64,000 bases of DNA, taken from NCBI GenBank assembly GCA_029990175.1, contig JARKIP010000038.1, positions 26,419,501-26,483,500 of the forward strand. The letters run 5' to 3'. The notes under the pieces are model-generated. The model made no database searches. It saw only the letters and a program-made list of their open reading frames with translations, and was not told the origin of the DNA. Numbering within the stretch: the stretch's first letter is position 1; every line of letters starts with the position of its first letter. This stretch comes from Petunia secreta (Eukaryota > Streptophyta > Magnoliopsida > Solanales > Solanaceae). This document shows positions 34,791-45,954 of the stretch, one piece after another. The position numbers and the translations under genes were made by a program.

Positions 34791-37700
34791 TCAACACACC
34801 AAGCTTTGGCATGCTCAACACCCAAGGTGTGATCAACATGTGGGGTGGAGTTAACAAAATAGTTCAATTGGCAACTAACATCAAATACTCCACTCCCCTT
34901 CGTGGAATCACTCTTACACACACCAAGAGTGACTTCCTCACCTCCAACTCCACCTCTAAGACAATCTTCCTCACTAGGAGTTCCAAACAATGGATTGTCT
35001 ATAGAGTTCAACTTTCCAAACTATGGAGGTTTAAATCCAAACTCTTCTCTAGTTTGATATTCACCATCACCTCTTTGAGAATCCTCTTCAAACAAAGGGT
35101 TTGTGAAAACAAGTCCACTACCCATCAAAGGTGATGCGTTAAAACTAGAGTCATCATCCACACTTGAGGAGTCATCGAATACAATTCGATCAATCTCATC
35201 CATTAGAGACTCCTCAAGGTCACTACCATCCTCACTACAACACATAGGTCCACCATTATCAAGCAATTCATCAAGAGAAAGGATAGGGTATTCATTCAAC
35301 TCATCTTCCCCTTTATCAAATATAGGTGGGGTGTCATAACAAGAGTCACAAATAGGGTCAACTACACAATCTTCACTAGAGAGAGGTTCAATAAAAATCG
35401 AGCTCACATCATGATGTGACGTATCATTCCTCTCAACTAATGGTTCACAATCACACACAAGTTGACCATTTGACTCTACACTAGTTGCAAACACATTGTA
35501 ATCACATAATTCATCAACTAGTATAGAGGTTTCACAAACACTATCACATTGCAAGGAAGTAACATGTTCAAGGGAAGAACTTTCACATACCTTTGAGTGG
35601 CCATCTAGCTCACTCAATGCACTTGAAGTGTCATGAATCGGCTCTTCACCTTAAAACTCACATTGAGGATCTTCTTCACCTTATCCTTCCTTCTTGGGAC
35701 ATGATTGAGGCTCCATTAGTTTGCCTCCAAGAGTACCTACACAAGCATTCACACAAGTAGGAGAAAAAGATAAAAGGTAAAGGTTAGAATAAGGGGTGTC
35801 CTCACTCTCAATGATTCTTTTTCCCTCTTTCTTTTCCCTCAGTTTCTTTTAAAGTTCGGGTGTAGATTCGGGTGGTGACATCCCACTCACATCACTCAAC
35901 ACATCCTCTCCTTTTTCCACTCGAGGAATGTCATCGGCCACTCCCTTACTCCTCTCAATCTTTTGTCTCTCAAATTCGGGTGAGTTGGAATGAGGCCCAA
36001 AAATACCCATAGCCGGAGTAGGTGGACTCTTAACATCAACCTGGAACCTAGGACTAAGAGACTCTTCACTTGATGTTTCTTTATTCTTTGTTGGTGAACC
36101 ACTTGGCTTTGGAGCTTGTGGTTTGGGGTTCACCTTGTTGACATGTGTCAACCCTTTTCTTGCACTAGTCCCACCATTGCTTGTGATTGTAGGACTTCTT
36201 AATTGCTCAATTTCAATCATGGGTTGAGGTTCTTGCTTCTTTCCTTTTTGCATAGGCCTAAAAGGTATAGTAGGAGGTGACTTGATCTTTGCACCAAGAG
36301 GCTCAAAGTCATAAGTCCTTTTGCCCTTGCTCATATAATACCTATCATACTCAATACCATATTTCACCTTCTTGCCTTGGAACCATGGTTCACCTAGCCA
36401 CACATCACAATCTTGCATGGGATACACATCACACCACATATAACCCCAATAACTCCTATGAGATATGTACACCTGAGCTTGCTTGGAAACCCACACTCCG
36501 TGGTATTCATAAGGATGCTCTAGGTCATAGCAAGGTAGCCTTAGCTCATTAACCACCGAAGTGCTAATGCAATTGATATCTGTGTCACCAATCTTGAGCT
36601 AGTATCTTCCATTACCTTCCACCGCAACAACAAACCTCCTTAGACCCAAGTTTCGTATAGGATCATCCAAGTAAGAACTTGGAAGTTCAAGAAAAACATT
36701 GCCCTTAACTTGAGTCTCCCTTATCCCTCCTCTCCTAGCAACACCACTAGGACAACTTCCACTTCCCGTCACTCTTCCAACATTAGAAGTGTTGTTGAAA
36801 GTCGAGGAAGGAGTACCACTATGGAACCCATAATTGCCTCTCGCCTTGGTTCCATAGCCCATAGTACTACTCCTACCACCACTACTAGAGCCATACACCC
36901 CCGTAACGTAAGAGCAACACCATTTCTCACTCCACCCTTCACATCGGAGTTAGAAGCATTAAGCTGTTTAGCACAAATAGGATATGCAAGCTTCTCCCTT
37001 CCCATGGAACAACCACCTCCTCCTCTCATACTAATGGAAGGCCCTCTACTAACCCCTTGCACACCATTAGCAACACCAAGAGAAGATGCATATGCACAAT
37101 TAGTATAATCATCCTCATCATCAATTCTCTCTATGTCACTATCATCATGTTCAAATTCACCACAGCAAGAGTAAGTAGGATCATCATACCTTAAAAGCAC
37201 CACTATCTTAAAATTCTTGACTAGGGGCATAAAATTCTTCACATTCATCTTCGCATGCCTCATAGTCTTCTTGATATTCACAATCAATATATTGACCCGC
37301 TTCATCATCATATGAGCCTTGGTTCCCCGAATCGTCGTTAGCAATACCCATCATCACCATTATAGGAACAATAGTCTCCATCATCTCCGCATGAGTCATA
37401 CCCTCCACAATCGTCATCTGAAGCCATAGTTGTAATCAAAGAGTTAAGGACCTCACAAATTCACTCCCTCACGCGTATCACTTAAGAGATGTCGCTCAAT
37501 TTTATTTCCACTCGTGTATACACTCATGGTCGTTGGCTTTTGTGACCACACTCTATTGTTCTCACCACTCAAGCCTTTTTCCGCTCAAGACCTTCTTGTC
37601 TATTAATAATCACAATGGTAAGATCAATCAACTAATGCACCCAAGTAATGGTTCGAAATGGAGTTTATGCGACTCAATGTACGTAAGCTATTTTAATGCA

Positions 37701-38422
37701 CACTTGAAGCAAGCCAGTTCTACGAATTTAAGTAAAGACTCCAAGACACACAATACCTTAAAGGATCAAAGATTAGTGTTAATAAGGTAGGACAAATACC
37801 CTAGAGACACTAACCAAGAAGTAAGGAAGCAAACGGAACACAAAAACACACAAAACGAAGCCAAACGGAGACCCTCCAGGAGTGGGCAGTCCGCCTACTA
37901 ATGTTCAGAGAGTTTACTAGGCGCCCCGCCTACTTTTTGGGCGCCCCGCCTATTGGGGTTTTCAGCACAGTTCGAAAACGTATTTTTTGGTCTTTTGACA
38001 CCCAAATTCAAATGTTTTCAAGGTATTTTTCCAATTCGAAGGTACCCAATGGTGTTTTCAACTCCTACAATCAATCCCCAATGATTTATAACAACACCCA
38101 ATCCATAACGAATCCAAATCAAGAAATTTAAATCAAATTCAAGGGTTTTTCAATTTTGGGGTTTTTGATTCTCAACACCAAATCATGAAGCAAGGGTACC
38201 AAATCAACGGGTAATCATCATAGATCAATCCCTGATTTCAAGCAATCAACGGATCATCAAATCCAATCCATAATAAAAATTTATTTTTTTTTGTATTTTT
38301 CACTTTTTCAACTTTTTGCTTTTTCTTCTTTTCTTCAAGAACAAGAACAACAATAACAATAAATTAAACTAAAGATAGGATGAACAAGGAACATGAATTC
38401 GTAAGAACCAAACCCGAGCCTT

Positions 38423-38434
38423 GCTCTGATACCA
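38423..38434 (-). other. Primer-binding site of element D
   Basis: Minus strand TGGTATCAGAGC next to the 5' LTR (38438-39231); fixes the element's orientation. Confidence 0.9.
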
Positions 38435-38437
38435 AGA

Positions 38438-39231
38438 TAATACGGGTCAAATCACGGAAGCGATAACCAGGTAATGGAAGCAATAAAGTAAATATGAGAT
38501 CAAAGAAATAAGGGAAGCGGAAGAACAGAAATAGAAGAAATAACGAATCAAACTAAACAAATAGATTCATTCAAAGGGAGAAGAGACTCGAACCACAAAC
38601 GTGGTCACACTAGCGGTGATCCACCATGGATTCCAATTAAGAGATATGTGAAACCATGCTTCAACAAGAAGGACCTAGTCTCTTCTAATGTCTAATCTTC
38701 AATCTCAAAATCTAGCTTCTGAAATAAAATGACTAAGTGTGGTATTTATAGGTTCACCACACTTCTAAATGAAATGTCTAAATCGCCCCTAAGTCTAGTC
38801 AAAACAATACAAGTCACTTAAGGCTATAGTTGGAATTACACTCAAAATAAGTAGGAGTCTCGGATGGACCCTCAGCAAAGTAGGCGCTCCAGCCTAATAG
38901 TGGGCGGCCAGAGCAGGCGCCCCGGCCTAAAAGTGGGCGGCCAGAGTAGGCGGTCCGCCCATAAAACAGGCGGCCCAAAGTCCTGAGGCTTGATTTCAAG
39001 TGGGAGGTCCGCCCCTTTGAGTAGGCGGTCCGCCTCTTCCTGTGAGGTCTTGAAATGGCTCAAAAAATGTGTCTCCCGAGCCTCTCCTTTGGAGCCTAGG
39101 TGGTCCTCCTTTCTTGGTGCTCCTTTGCATGATCTTCATGTTGCTTTCCGGAGCACGTGACTTGTCTTCCTTGTGCTCTCAAGCTTGGTTCTTGATGGTT
39201 GGCGCTTTGGCTCTCAATTTGCCCCGCATCA
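38438..39231 (-). repeat. 5' LTR of element D
   Basis: Same sequence as 33446-34238 with scattered differences; the inner end reads TATTA where the 3' LTR has TATCA. Confidence 0.9.
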
Positions 39232-39540
39232 TGTAGGTATCTACTAAAATATGGGAACACATCTGTACTTTTGTCGCTTAGGCCATAATGGCGATGACAC
39301 TACTTATGATGATGCTACTCCTTTTGAAAATCACATATTTTTTAATAAATATTTTTTAGAAAAATATTTTTCTTCATACCAAACACATCCTTAGTCTAAT
39401 TAGTAATTACTAATTATCAAGTTTTAATAACTATCATGGTACAAATATACAGACTCACGTAAAAAGTTCACTTTTAGAAGACATGGAGGATCAATTTGTT
39501 TCATTTTAGCAATTAACTCTTTATTTTAATGACTTGATGC

Positions 39541-39823
39541 GTCGACGATTTGGAGGTAAACAGGTAGTTGGAAAGGGAAAAAAATGATAAACTATAAATG
39601 GGAAATATGTGAAGGACGTGGCCATGGCTGAATCTTGAATTCCCTCTCTTTCGCATTCACTTTTTTCTCTTGTATAAACCAAACTCACAACAACTCAATA
39701 TTGTACTTCTTTATCGCATTTTATCAAACACTTGAAAGACATGGTTGTGAAGGAGGGAGAGAAGAAGCTATCAGTAGTGATCAACCAGCTCAAATTCACC
39801 TACCCTGGTATTGATGGCCACCT
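39541..39823 (+). pseudogene. Captured 5' end of an ABCI-type ABC-protein gene
   Basis: Inside the hAT element. ATG at 39741 opens 28 codons with KKLSVVINQLKFTYPGIDGH, which I recognise as the N-terminus of plant soluble ABC proteins of the ABCI19/20/21 type, where LKFTYPGIDG precedes the Walker A motif. Homology stops there; the frame then runs into transposon sequence and the Walker motifs are absent. Upstream, TATAAA at 39673-39678 and a CT-rich leader suggest that promoter and 5' UTR were taken too. The reading frame continues to 40031 through the transposon end. Assignment is from memory of the family. Confidence 0.55.
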
Positions 39824-40026
39824 TAACTATATGTTAAATAATTTCATCAGTTTTACCACAAAAAAAAAAGTTTGGTTCTTCGGTACTTTGGGATCCGAAG
39901 TACCAGGTTACCTGAAATCGAAGACAGAATCCGAACCGAAAGACCAAAGTACTGAACTGGAAGTACCGAAGAAGTTCGGTTCTGTACTCCGGTTTCTTCA
40001 ATTTAGTGTCCACTCCTACTCCTTAG

Positions 40027-41148
40027 AATAATTTCATTAAAAATATTTGAGTTTATAGAGTTGAGAGAGGAAAGCAGAGGAGCCATAGATGTCTTCTAAA
40101 CGTGTTATTTCTTCTTTACTCTTATTCTTCTCCTTAATTCTATAGTTTGTTCATTCTAGTATTGTGGGAACTCCATGAATGTTGATTTTCGGATGTTAGT
40201 TTGATTTTATTAGTTTATCATATTGGGTTATCTATTTTTTCTTGTACTTAATTGTTTGATTATTTGGCCAATAGTTGAACAATATCTATGGCTCATAATT
40301 CGAACATGACAGAGGAGTTTCACGACTGCAATAAGAATGAATAGGCATGATTTTGAACCTTGACATTGAGGAATGGATTTGCGGATATGGATAGGCATCA
40401 TTCTTGCTTAATCATTCTACAAGAAAAATAAATGTGTTCTTATTAGCACTAATTCCATAGACATATACGCGTTAGGTTAGCTTGAATAGTTGAGCAAGCC
40501 ATCATCAGTCTCATAAGAAATATTAACACTGTCGATTAGTAACCCCAATAAATTAATTAGTCGGATTAACTGAAGAATTCAACATGATTGGTAGATTTTC
40601 AATAATCCTAAAATATTTTCTCCCATTGAATCCAACCTCTTGCATTTAGTTATTCATTAGGTAACTTCTTAATTAGTTAATTTTAGTCTAGAATAATTCT
40701 GAACAACTATCAAAGCCTTCTCTTGTTTAGATAATTACGAATTATTTGATTTAATAAATAGTTAATCACAAGTCTCTGTGAAAGGATACTTGAATCTCAA
40801 TATATCACTTTATTTCTTATCGACCATATATACTTGTGTAGTTGTGTGTGCATTTATCAACAATACTCATGTGAGGAAAAATGTCGTTTAAAGAAGAAGT
40901 ACATACAGAAACAAAACTATATATTTTCCAGAGGAGTATAAGTAACATGGAGAAAGCAAAATGAAACGTCAGAGAAACATAAAAAATGGATCCTAAACTG
41001 AGTGTTCAACCAAATTTTTTTAGAACTGAGTGTAAGAATTAAGTAGTATAAATATCTAAAACTCAGCTCATACATCGTCCCAAGTTTGAAAACTTTAGAG
41101 TGACATTATCAAAGACATCAAAATAGTTTGAATCTAAAATGAGCCATT
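40027..41148. other. Intergenic DNA, no gene seen
   Basis: AT-rich host sequence continuing from 33212 after the hAT insertion. No ORF or repeat of note. Confidence 0.5.
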
Positions 41149-41167
41149 GACAATATGAAATGTCTTT

Positions 41168-41211
<44 letters not shown>

Positions 41212-41231
41212 AAAAAAGACAATATGAAATG
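41149..41231 (+). mobile_element. Bare poly(A) retroposed insertion
   Basis: GACAATATGAAATG occurs at 41149-41162 and again at 41218-41231. Between them lie TCTTTAGC, 39 consecutive A (41171-41209) and TGAAAAAA. A 14-bp perfect target duplication bounding a poly(A) tail is the footprint of LINE-driven insertion of an extremely 5'-truncated transcript. The Lys-run ORF across it is an artefact. Confidence 0.7.
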
Positions 41232-41769
41232 CCCGATTCACTCCACTTCCCATACGTAGTTGATTCGCCCCAATGTCGATTTCATAAGCCGGGGCACGAG
41301 AAGGGATATTTTCTTTTCTCCTGTTTGGCCAAGTTTTTAGAGAACCAAAAGTGCTTATTTTTCACCTAAAGTGCTTATTTTGAATGGTGGGGGGGGAGGT
41401 GTTTGGCCAAGCTTCTAAAAGAAAAATAAGTGATTTTGAGAGGCAGCAGAAGCTGTTTTTCTGCTGTAGGGAAGAAGGTGGAAAAAATAGTTTTTCCCCA
41501 AAAGTGCTTTTGAGGAGAAACAGAAGCTGTTTTTGATTTTTATCATTCTAAATATATCCTTACCAGAAATACTTATATATCTAATTACTCATATTTATTT
41601 TAGCCTAATAATTATAATATATAAATAGTACGTTATATTTTTATCTCATTATTTTTTTTCTACATACACCTATATTACTATTGTAACAAACTTTAATCAA
41701 ATATCATCTTTTTTAAGGTATAGAATATTCAATTATATATGCTGTATTTTGAAATTCTTTTAAATAAAG

Positions 41770-42593
41770 TGTTGAACCCCAAAAATTACTCCGAAAAGGA
41801 TAAATTCCGGAATATCGACAGGATGGGCTAACTCTTTGGAGTTTTTGGAGTCGCCACCCAATTTAAGGAAAACAGGGAACCAAATTAACAAATGCGTGCA
41901 AAACTCCGTTTTTATAAAAAAAAAAAAAAAGACGGTCTTTCTTCCAGAGATTCTAAAAGTAAGAGGTTTTATTAATTTCGGAAGAAGGTTTTTAAGGCAC
42001 TTCCGAAATTCCGTAAAATACGGTTAATCCGACAGGTTTCCAAATATTTGCAAAATATGCTTTTCTAGAAAAGTTATCTAAAATAATTAATTGAAATAAA
42101 ACTTGTTTATGAAAACTATTTTAATTTGCACGCATTTTGCTAATTTGTCCCAGTTTGCAATAAATTAAATAACGACTTCAAAAAATAAAAGGATAATGCA
42201 CATAAAGTAAAGCGATATACCAAGCAATCAAATATTATTGACAAATAGAATAATTCATACATTTTATTTACATAAATGTCTAAGGAAAGGAATGCGAAGT
42301 TAAAGATAGAACCCGTGATATTGATCAACTCGCGGGAGCCTTGGTTTTTCTAAATTTCTAAGTCTTATTTCTGAATGCTCGAGTCCGACTTCAATCCAAA
42401 CGACTCCAATGCAACGGAAGTTAGCAAAAAAAAAAAAAAACGTTCCCGAATTGCTCGTGCCAAGATGTACCTCGCAATAAAAATGGGAATTTAAACTAAA
42501 TTAGTTCAATAATAAAGTGTCACAATTAATAAAGTAACAATAATAAAATAATAATAATAATATAATAAATATATATATAATAATAATAATAGA

Positions 42594-42630
<37 letters not shown>

Positions 42631-44382
42631 GAAATATATAATAGTAATAAAATATAATAATAGTAAAAGGGGTTTGTTTTTGCAAAATTTAGGCTCAGGT
42701 GCGTATCGCGCGTCGAATAGAGGCTCGGGATTTGGTACGGTTGCAAACACGGAGCCCGGGCCGTGTTGCCGTGCCAAAGCACCAAACCCACTACTCTATT
42801 CAACTTGTGTAGCATTAAAATGCACTCATCATCGCCTTTTTGCTTAGGGACACGGGACGGGACGGTTCAAGCGTAGTATCATGTTCAAAATCAGTCAATA
42901 GCATCCGTCAATTCATTTTATTTCCGTCAAATCCTTATGTAGGCCTCAAAATAAATTGTTTTCATAGGCCAATTAGCGTAGTATCTGTCCACATCAATAA
43001 AGTCCATTAGAGAACAATTATTCCCACAGAATATGGATCAGTTGTCAAAGTATGAATCGACTTCAACGTGATAATATTTTCAGAGTAGAGCCATTCAAAC
43101 TCAAAATCCAGTTCCCCACAAAACAAATATCACCAGTCAATAACAGAGCATGGGAGGAGCAACACCAGGCTCATGGCGGCGTCGCTACCAACTCCAATAA
43201 CCCCTTTTAATTCCAAACACTGCAACTCTGTCACCACCATTTCAATTCAACTCCACCACCACCGTTTCAATTCAATCATAAATCAACAAGGAGAAAACTG
43301 CCTCAATTGAGGCCAACGGGAGAACCAACAAAATCAAAGGGTAAGACATAGAACAAGAAATCAGTGAGTGCACCACCGGCCAAAATATAACCGGATTCTG
43401 GTGAACAAAGCAAACGGAAAACATCAGAGAATCATCCCCAGCAGTGATAATGGTCCAAGACAACAAATCCCAGTAAAATAAAGTCATCGTAGATCAGGGA
43501 ACTAAACACATTCCGGTGAAACAAAGGACAAAGCAAGCAAAACTCAGATTATAGTCGCCGGTCTGAAACCCGGCTAAACTCCGGTGGAAACAAGCAAACA
43601 GAGCAGTAGCCAATGGGATGGAAGAGCAATATGCGATAGTGGAGGATTAGGCTAAACGACAGTGGTAAGGAGAGAAAACACGAAACAGGAAAAGGAGCGA
43701 CTGCCGGCGAGGTTTTCCGGCGGAACTCCGGTAAGCCTCGCGGCGTCACTACTACTTTGCTGCTGTCATTCTCCAACGGTGGTGTCTCATTCCTTCTCGC
43801 CTCGTCATTTCCCTCAAAGGGTCTCCCATTTCTGATCTCTTTTTTGCGATTTTCAGTTTCAACAAAGGTAAACAAGAGACGGGCTCCGGTGATGGCAGAT
43901 TCCGGTGGTGGTGTACATATGTGTTTTTGCGTGGGTGTAAATCTGTTTGTGGGAGAGATGAGGGATTGTGGAGAGAGAGAGCCGTTGGTGAAGGTGTAGA
44001 ATATATGGGTGTTGCGGCTGATCTTTTCTTTTGAGTGTAGGGTTTTTTTTTTTAAGTAGATGAAGATGAAAAAATTGTGGGCTAGGGTTTTTGGTTTTAT
44101 AGTGAGGGGTTTTGGATAAAAGGAAGAATGAATAAATGGGTGTGGGGTTAATGAGATATGGGCTTTTTTAAAAAATGATCCTAATATAAAATTTAAAACG
44201 GATTTAGCCCTTTAATTAAATTAAACAGATAATTATATAGTATGTTGCAAATGAAGGGATAACTTGCAATTTTGGTCATTTTCATTTAAAATTAGCTATT
44301 TACTTGCAATTTTTAAAATTGAACTTAATTTTAAAATAATTATTCATTTAATTAAAATCCGGGACAAAATTGGGTGTCAACA
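41770..44382 (-). repeat. 3' LTR of element E
   Basis: 2,613 bp, nearly identical to 49808-52419. On the minus strand it starts TGTTGACACCCAATTTTG and ends GGGGTTCAACA. Contains A-runs (41920, 42427) and a TAA-rich microsatellite (42541-42665). ORFs at 43549-43875 (minus), 43757-43999 (plus) and 42501-42815 (minus) are repeated in both LTRs and have no domain; not called. Confidence 0.92.
44093..44102 (-). promoter_or_regulatory. Candidate TATA box in the 3' LTR of E
   Basis: Minus strand CTATAAAACC. The functional copy would be the one in the 5' LTR at 52130-52139. Confidence 0.5.
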
Positions 44383-44400
44383 GCTGCCCCTCTTTACCCG
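44383..44400 (-). other. Polypurine tract of element E
   Basis: Minus strand CGGGTAAAGAGGGGCAGC immediately before the 3' LTR start TGTTGACACCC. Confidence 0.85.
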
Positions 44401-45089
44401 AAAAGGATGAAAGAGTTTTCAGGGTAAAGAAAGTTGACGTGAAACCTAATTTTGTCACGGTAAAGCCAAGATTTCGATTCCTGGGATCAAAATGCGAGGC
44501 TTATGGACATGGCCGAACTTCGGTTTCCGAGTTGCCTACATATCTCGGGCCGAAAGAGAATCAGGCCATATGTAGTTCGACGCGATTTGAAAATCAAAGA
44601 CGAGATAGTAACGACTACTCAAGCGCGGGAAAAGAGGCTTGTAATTACCCAAGTTATGAAAATGTGGTCGACGACACACCCATAAAGAGGGGTTTACACG
44701 GACATAGCTTCCACTGCACCTCGATAACCGAACCATCTTGTCTTCAATTTCAAACCTCAGACTTAGGGTTAATAAGAGACTTACCTCTAGGGTGGATGAC
44801 TTATGCGGGTGCGGTTCTTCAGGTCTTTGTTGACGAGTCTAGCTCATATCAACGATTGCCCGGTTTATTGCTAAGAAAAGCTCCATGCTTCAGATGCTGC
44901 TGCGGTGTTGCTAAAATCCTGCAATAATCTCAACAAGCGGTAAGCGTGCAACTGCTAATAAACTATAATGATTGGAATAAGAAATAGATAAAGTGATAAA
45001 ATTGTAAATGCGGGCTGCGGTATCATCGATAAGTTTTTCCTTCGATCAACTGACAAAGTACTCCGCCCAGAGAACCTCTAGGTTGATCC
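44401..45089 (-). other. Element E interior before the arrays, non-coding
   Basis: Contains, on the minus strand, GAGATATGTAGGCAACTCGG (about 44529-44549), akin to GGGATACGTAGGCTCCC at 48071-48088. The plus-strand ORF 44370-44927 runs against the element's sense and has no domain; not called. Confidence 0.5.
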
Positions 45090-45890
45090 TTATTGGTAGG
45101 ATCAATAACAAAAGCGCCTTCAATTGTCTATGATAGGCTTCAAAATAAGGCCTCCAATTGCTTATGGTAGGCTTCAATGATAATGAGGTCTTCGCTTGCT
45201 CACGACAGACTTGATAATAAGACCCCCGATTGCTTACGGTAGGATCAATGATAAAAGAGCCTTCAATTGCTTATGATAGGCTTCAAAATAAGGCCTCCAA
45301 TTGCTTATGGTAGGCTTCAATGCTAATGAAGTCTTCGCTTGCTCACGATAGACTCATAATACAACCTCCGATTGCTTACGGTAGGATCAATAATAAAAGA
45401 GCCTTCAATTGCTTATGATAGGCTTCAAAATAAGGCCTCCAATTGCTTATGGTAGGCATGAATGCTAATGAAGTCTTCGCTTGCTCACGATAGACTTGAT
45501 AATAAGATCCCCGATTGCTTACGGTAGGATCAATGATAAAAGAGCCTTCAATTGCTTATGATAGGCTTCAAAATAAGGCCTCCAATTGCTTATGGTAGGC
45601 TTCAATGCTAATGAAGTTTTCGCTTGCTCACGATAGACTCATAATAGAACCTCCGATTGCTTACGGTAGGATCAATAATAAAAGAGCCTTCAATTGCTTA
45701 TGATAGGCTTCAAAATAAGGCCTCCAATTGCTTATGGTAGGCATGAATGCTAATGAAGTCTTCGCTTGCTCACGATAGACTTAATAATAAGATCCCCCGA
45801 TTGCTTACGGTAGGATCAATAATAAAAGAGCCTTCAATTGCTTATGACAGGCTTCATAATAAGGCCTCCAATTGCTTATGGTAGGCATGA
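45090..45890. repeat. Tandem array 1: 142-bp units of four 35-bp subunits
   Basis: Units start near 45114, 45257, 45399, 45542, 45684 and 45828 (142-144 bp). Each has four variants of a subunit of about 35 bp built on TTGCTTA(T/C)GGTAGG(C/A)T. Alternate units differ consistently: one type has AGACTTGATAATAAGA, the other AGACTCATAATA(C/G)AACC, giving a 284-bp higher-order period. No unique spacers, so not CRISPR-like. It lies in the 3' untranslated region of E. Confidence 0.92.
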
Positions 45891-45954
45891 CGTAATTTGT
45901 AAGTGCAAGCTGCAATATCTTTGATAATTGTCTTCCCATCCACTGGTGAAGCAA

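Larger units (their letters stand above)
34220..37427 (-). pseudogene. Element D polyprotein with retropepsin-like domain
   Basis: From an ATG at 37427 a long frame, with two or three frame changes and a few stops, runs to 34220 (about 1,070 codons). N-terminal part: Asp/Tyr/Gly-rich. At 36600-36300: LKIGDTDINCISTSVVNEL, then CDVYPMQDCDVWLGEPWF, matching the beginning and LLGRPW strand of Gypsy proteases; the catalytic D-S/T-G is not evident. Then Pro/Ser-rich (36300-35850), Asp/Ser/Glu-rich (35617-35021), and a C-terminal part with two related segments of about 80-95 residues sharing IDxWLYHKSV. It ends SFQEGEDDAGEN next to the purine tract, a C-terminus I recall from solanaceous Gypsy polyproteins. 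It looks like an internal deletion derivative lacking RT to integrase. Confidence 0.6.
33446..39231 (-). mobile_element. Non-autonomous LTR retrotransposon D
   Basis: 5,786 bp on the minus strand. LTRs of 793 and 794 bp, perfect target duplication TGTAG (33441-33445, 39232-39236), initiator-Met primer site at 38423-38434 and a purine tract next to the 3' LTR. It encodes one long decayed frame with a retropepsin-like part but no RT, RNase H or integrase, so it would depend on a relative. LTRs differ by a few percent by eye. Confidence 0.9.
33221..40018. mobile_element. hAT-type DNA transposon carrying a gene fragment, split by element D
   Basis: Terminal inverted repeats TAGGGGTGGAC (33221) and GTCCACTCCTA (ends 40018) differ at one base. 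They are flanked by a perfect 8-bp target duplication CTCCTTAG (33213-33220, 40019-40026), the hAT hallmark. Subterminal CGGTTCGGTT repeats (33305-33330) and matching CCGAACCGAA/TTCGGTTCTG motifs (39930-39990) support one element. Removing D leaves about 1.0 kb with no transposase, so it is non-autonomous. Its right half holds a fragment resembling the 5' end of an ABCI gene (39541-39823). Confidence 0.8.

Noticed and set aside
36289..36552. His/Tyr-rich plus-strand ORF
   Set aside because: Antisense of the retropepsin-like segment of element D.
41160..41369. ORF beginning with a long Lys run
   Set aside because: It is translation through the 39-base A-run of the retroposed insertion.
42501..42815. 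Ile/Tyr-rich minus-strand ORF resembling a membrane protein (also 50535-50852)
   Set aside because: It is translation of a TAA-type microsatellite in the LTRs of element E.
43549..43999. Apparent ORFs on both strands, repeated at 51586-52036
   Set aside because: They are the same LTR sequence in the two LTRs of element E. Repetition reflects LTR copying, the strands overlap, and no domain is seen.
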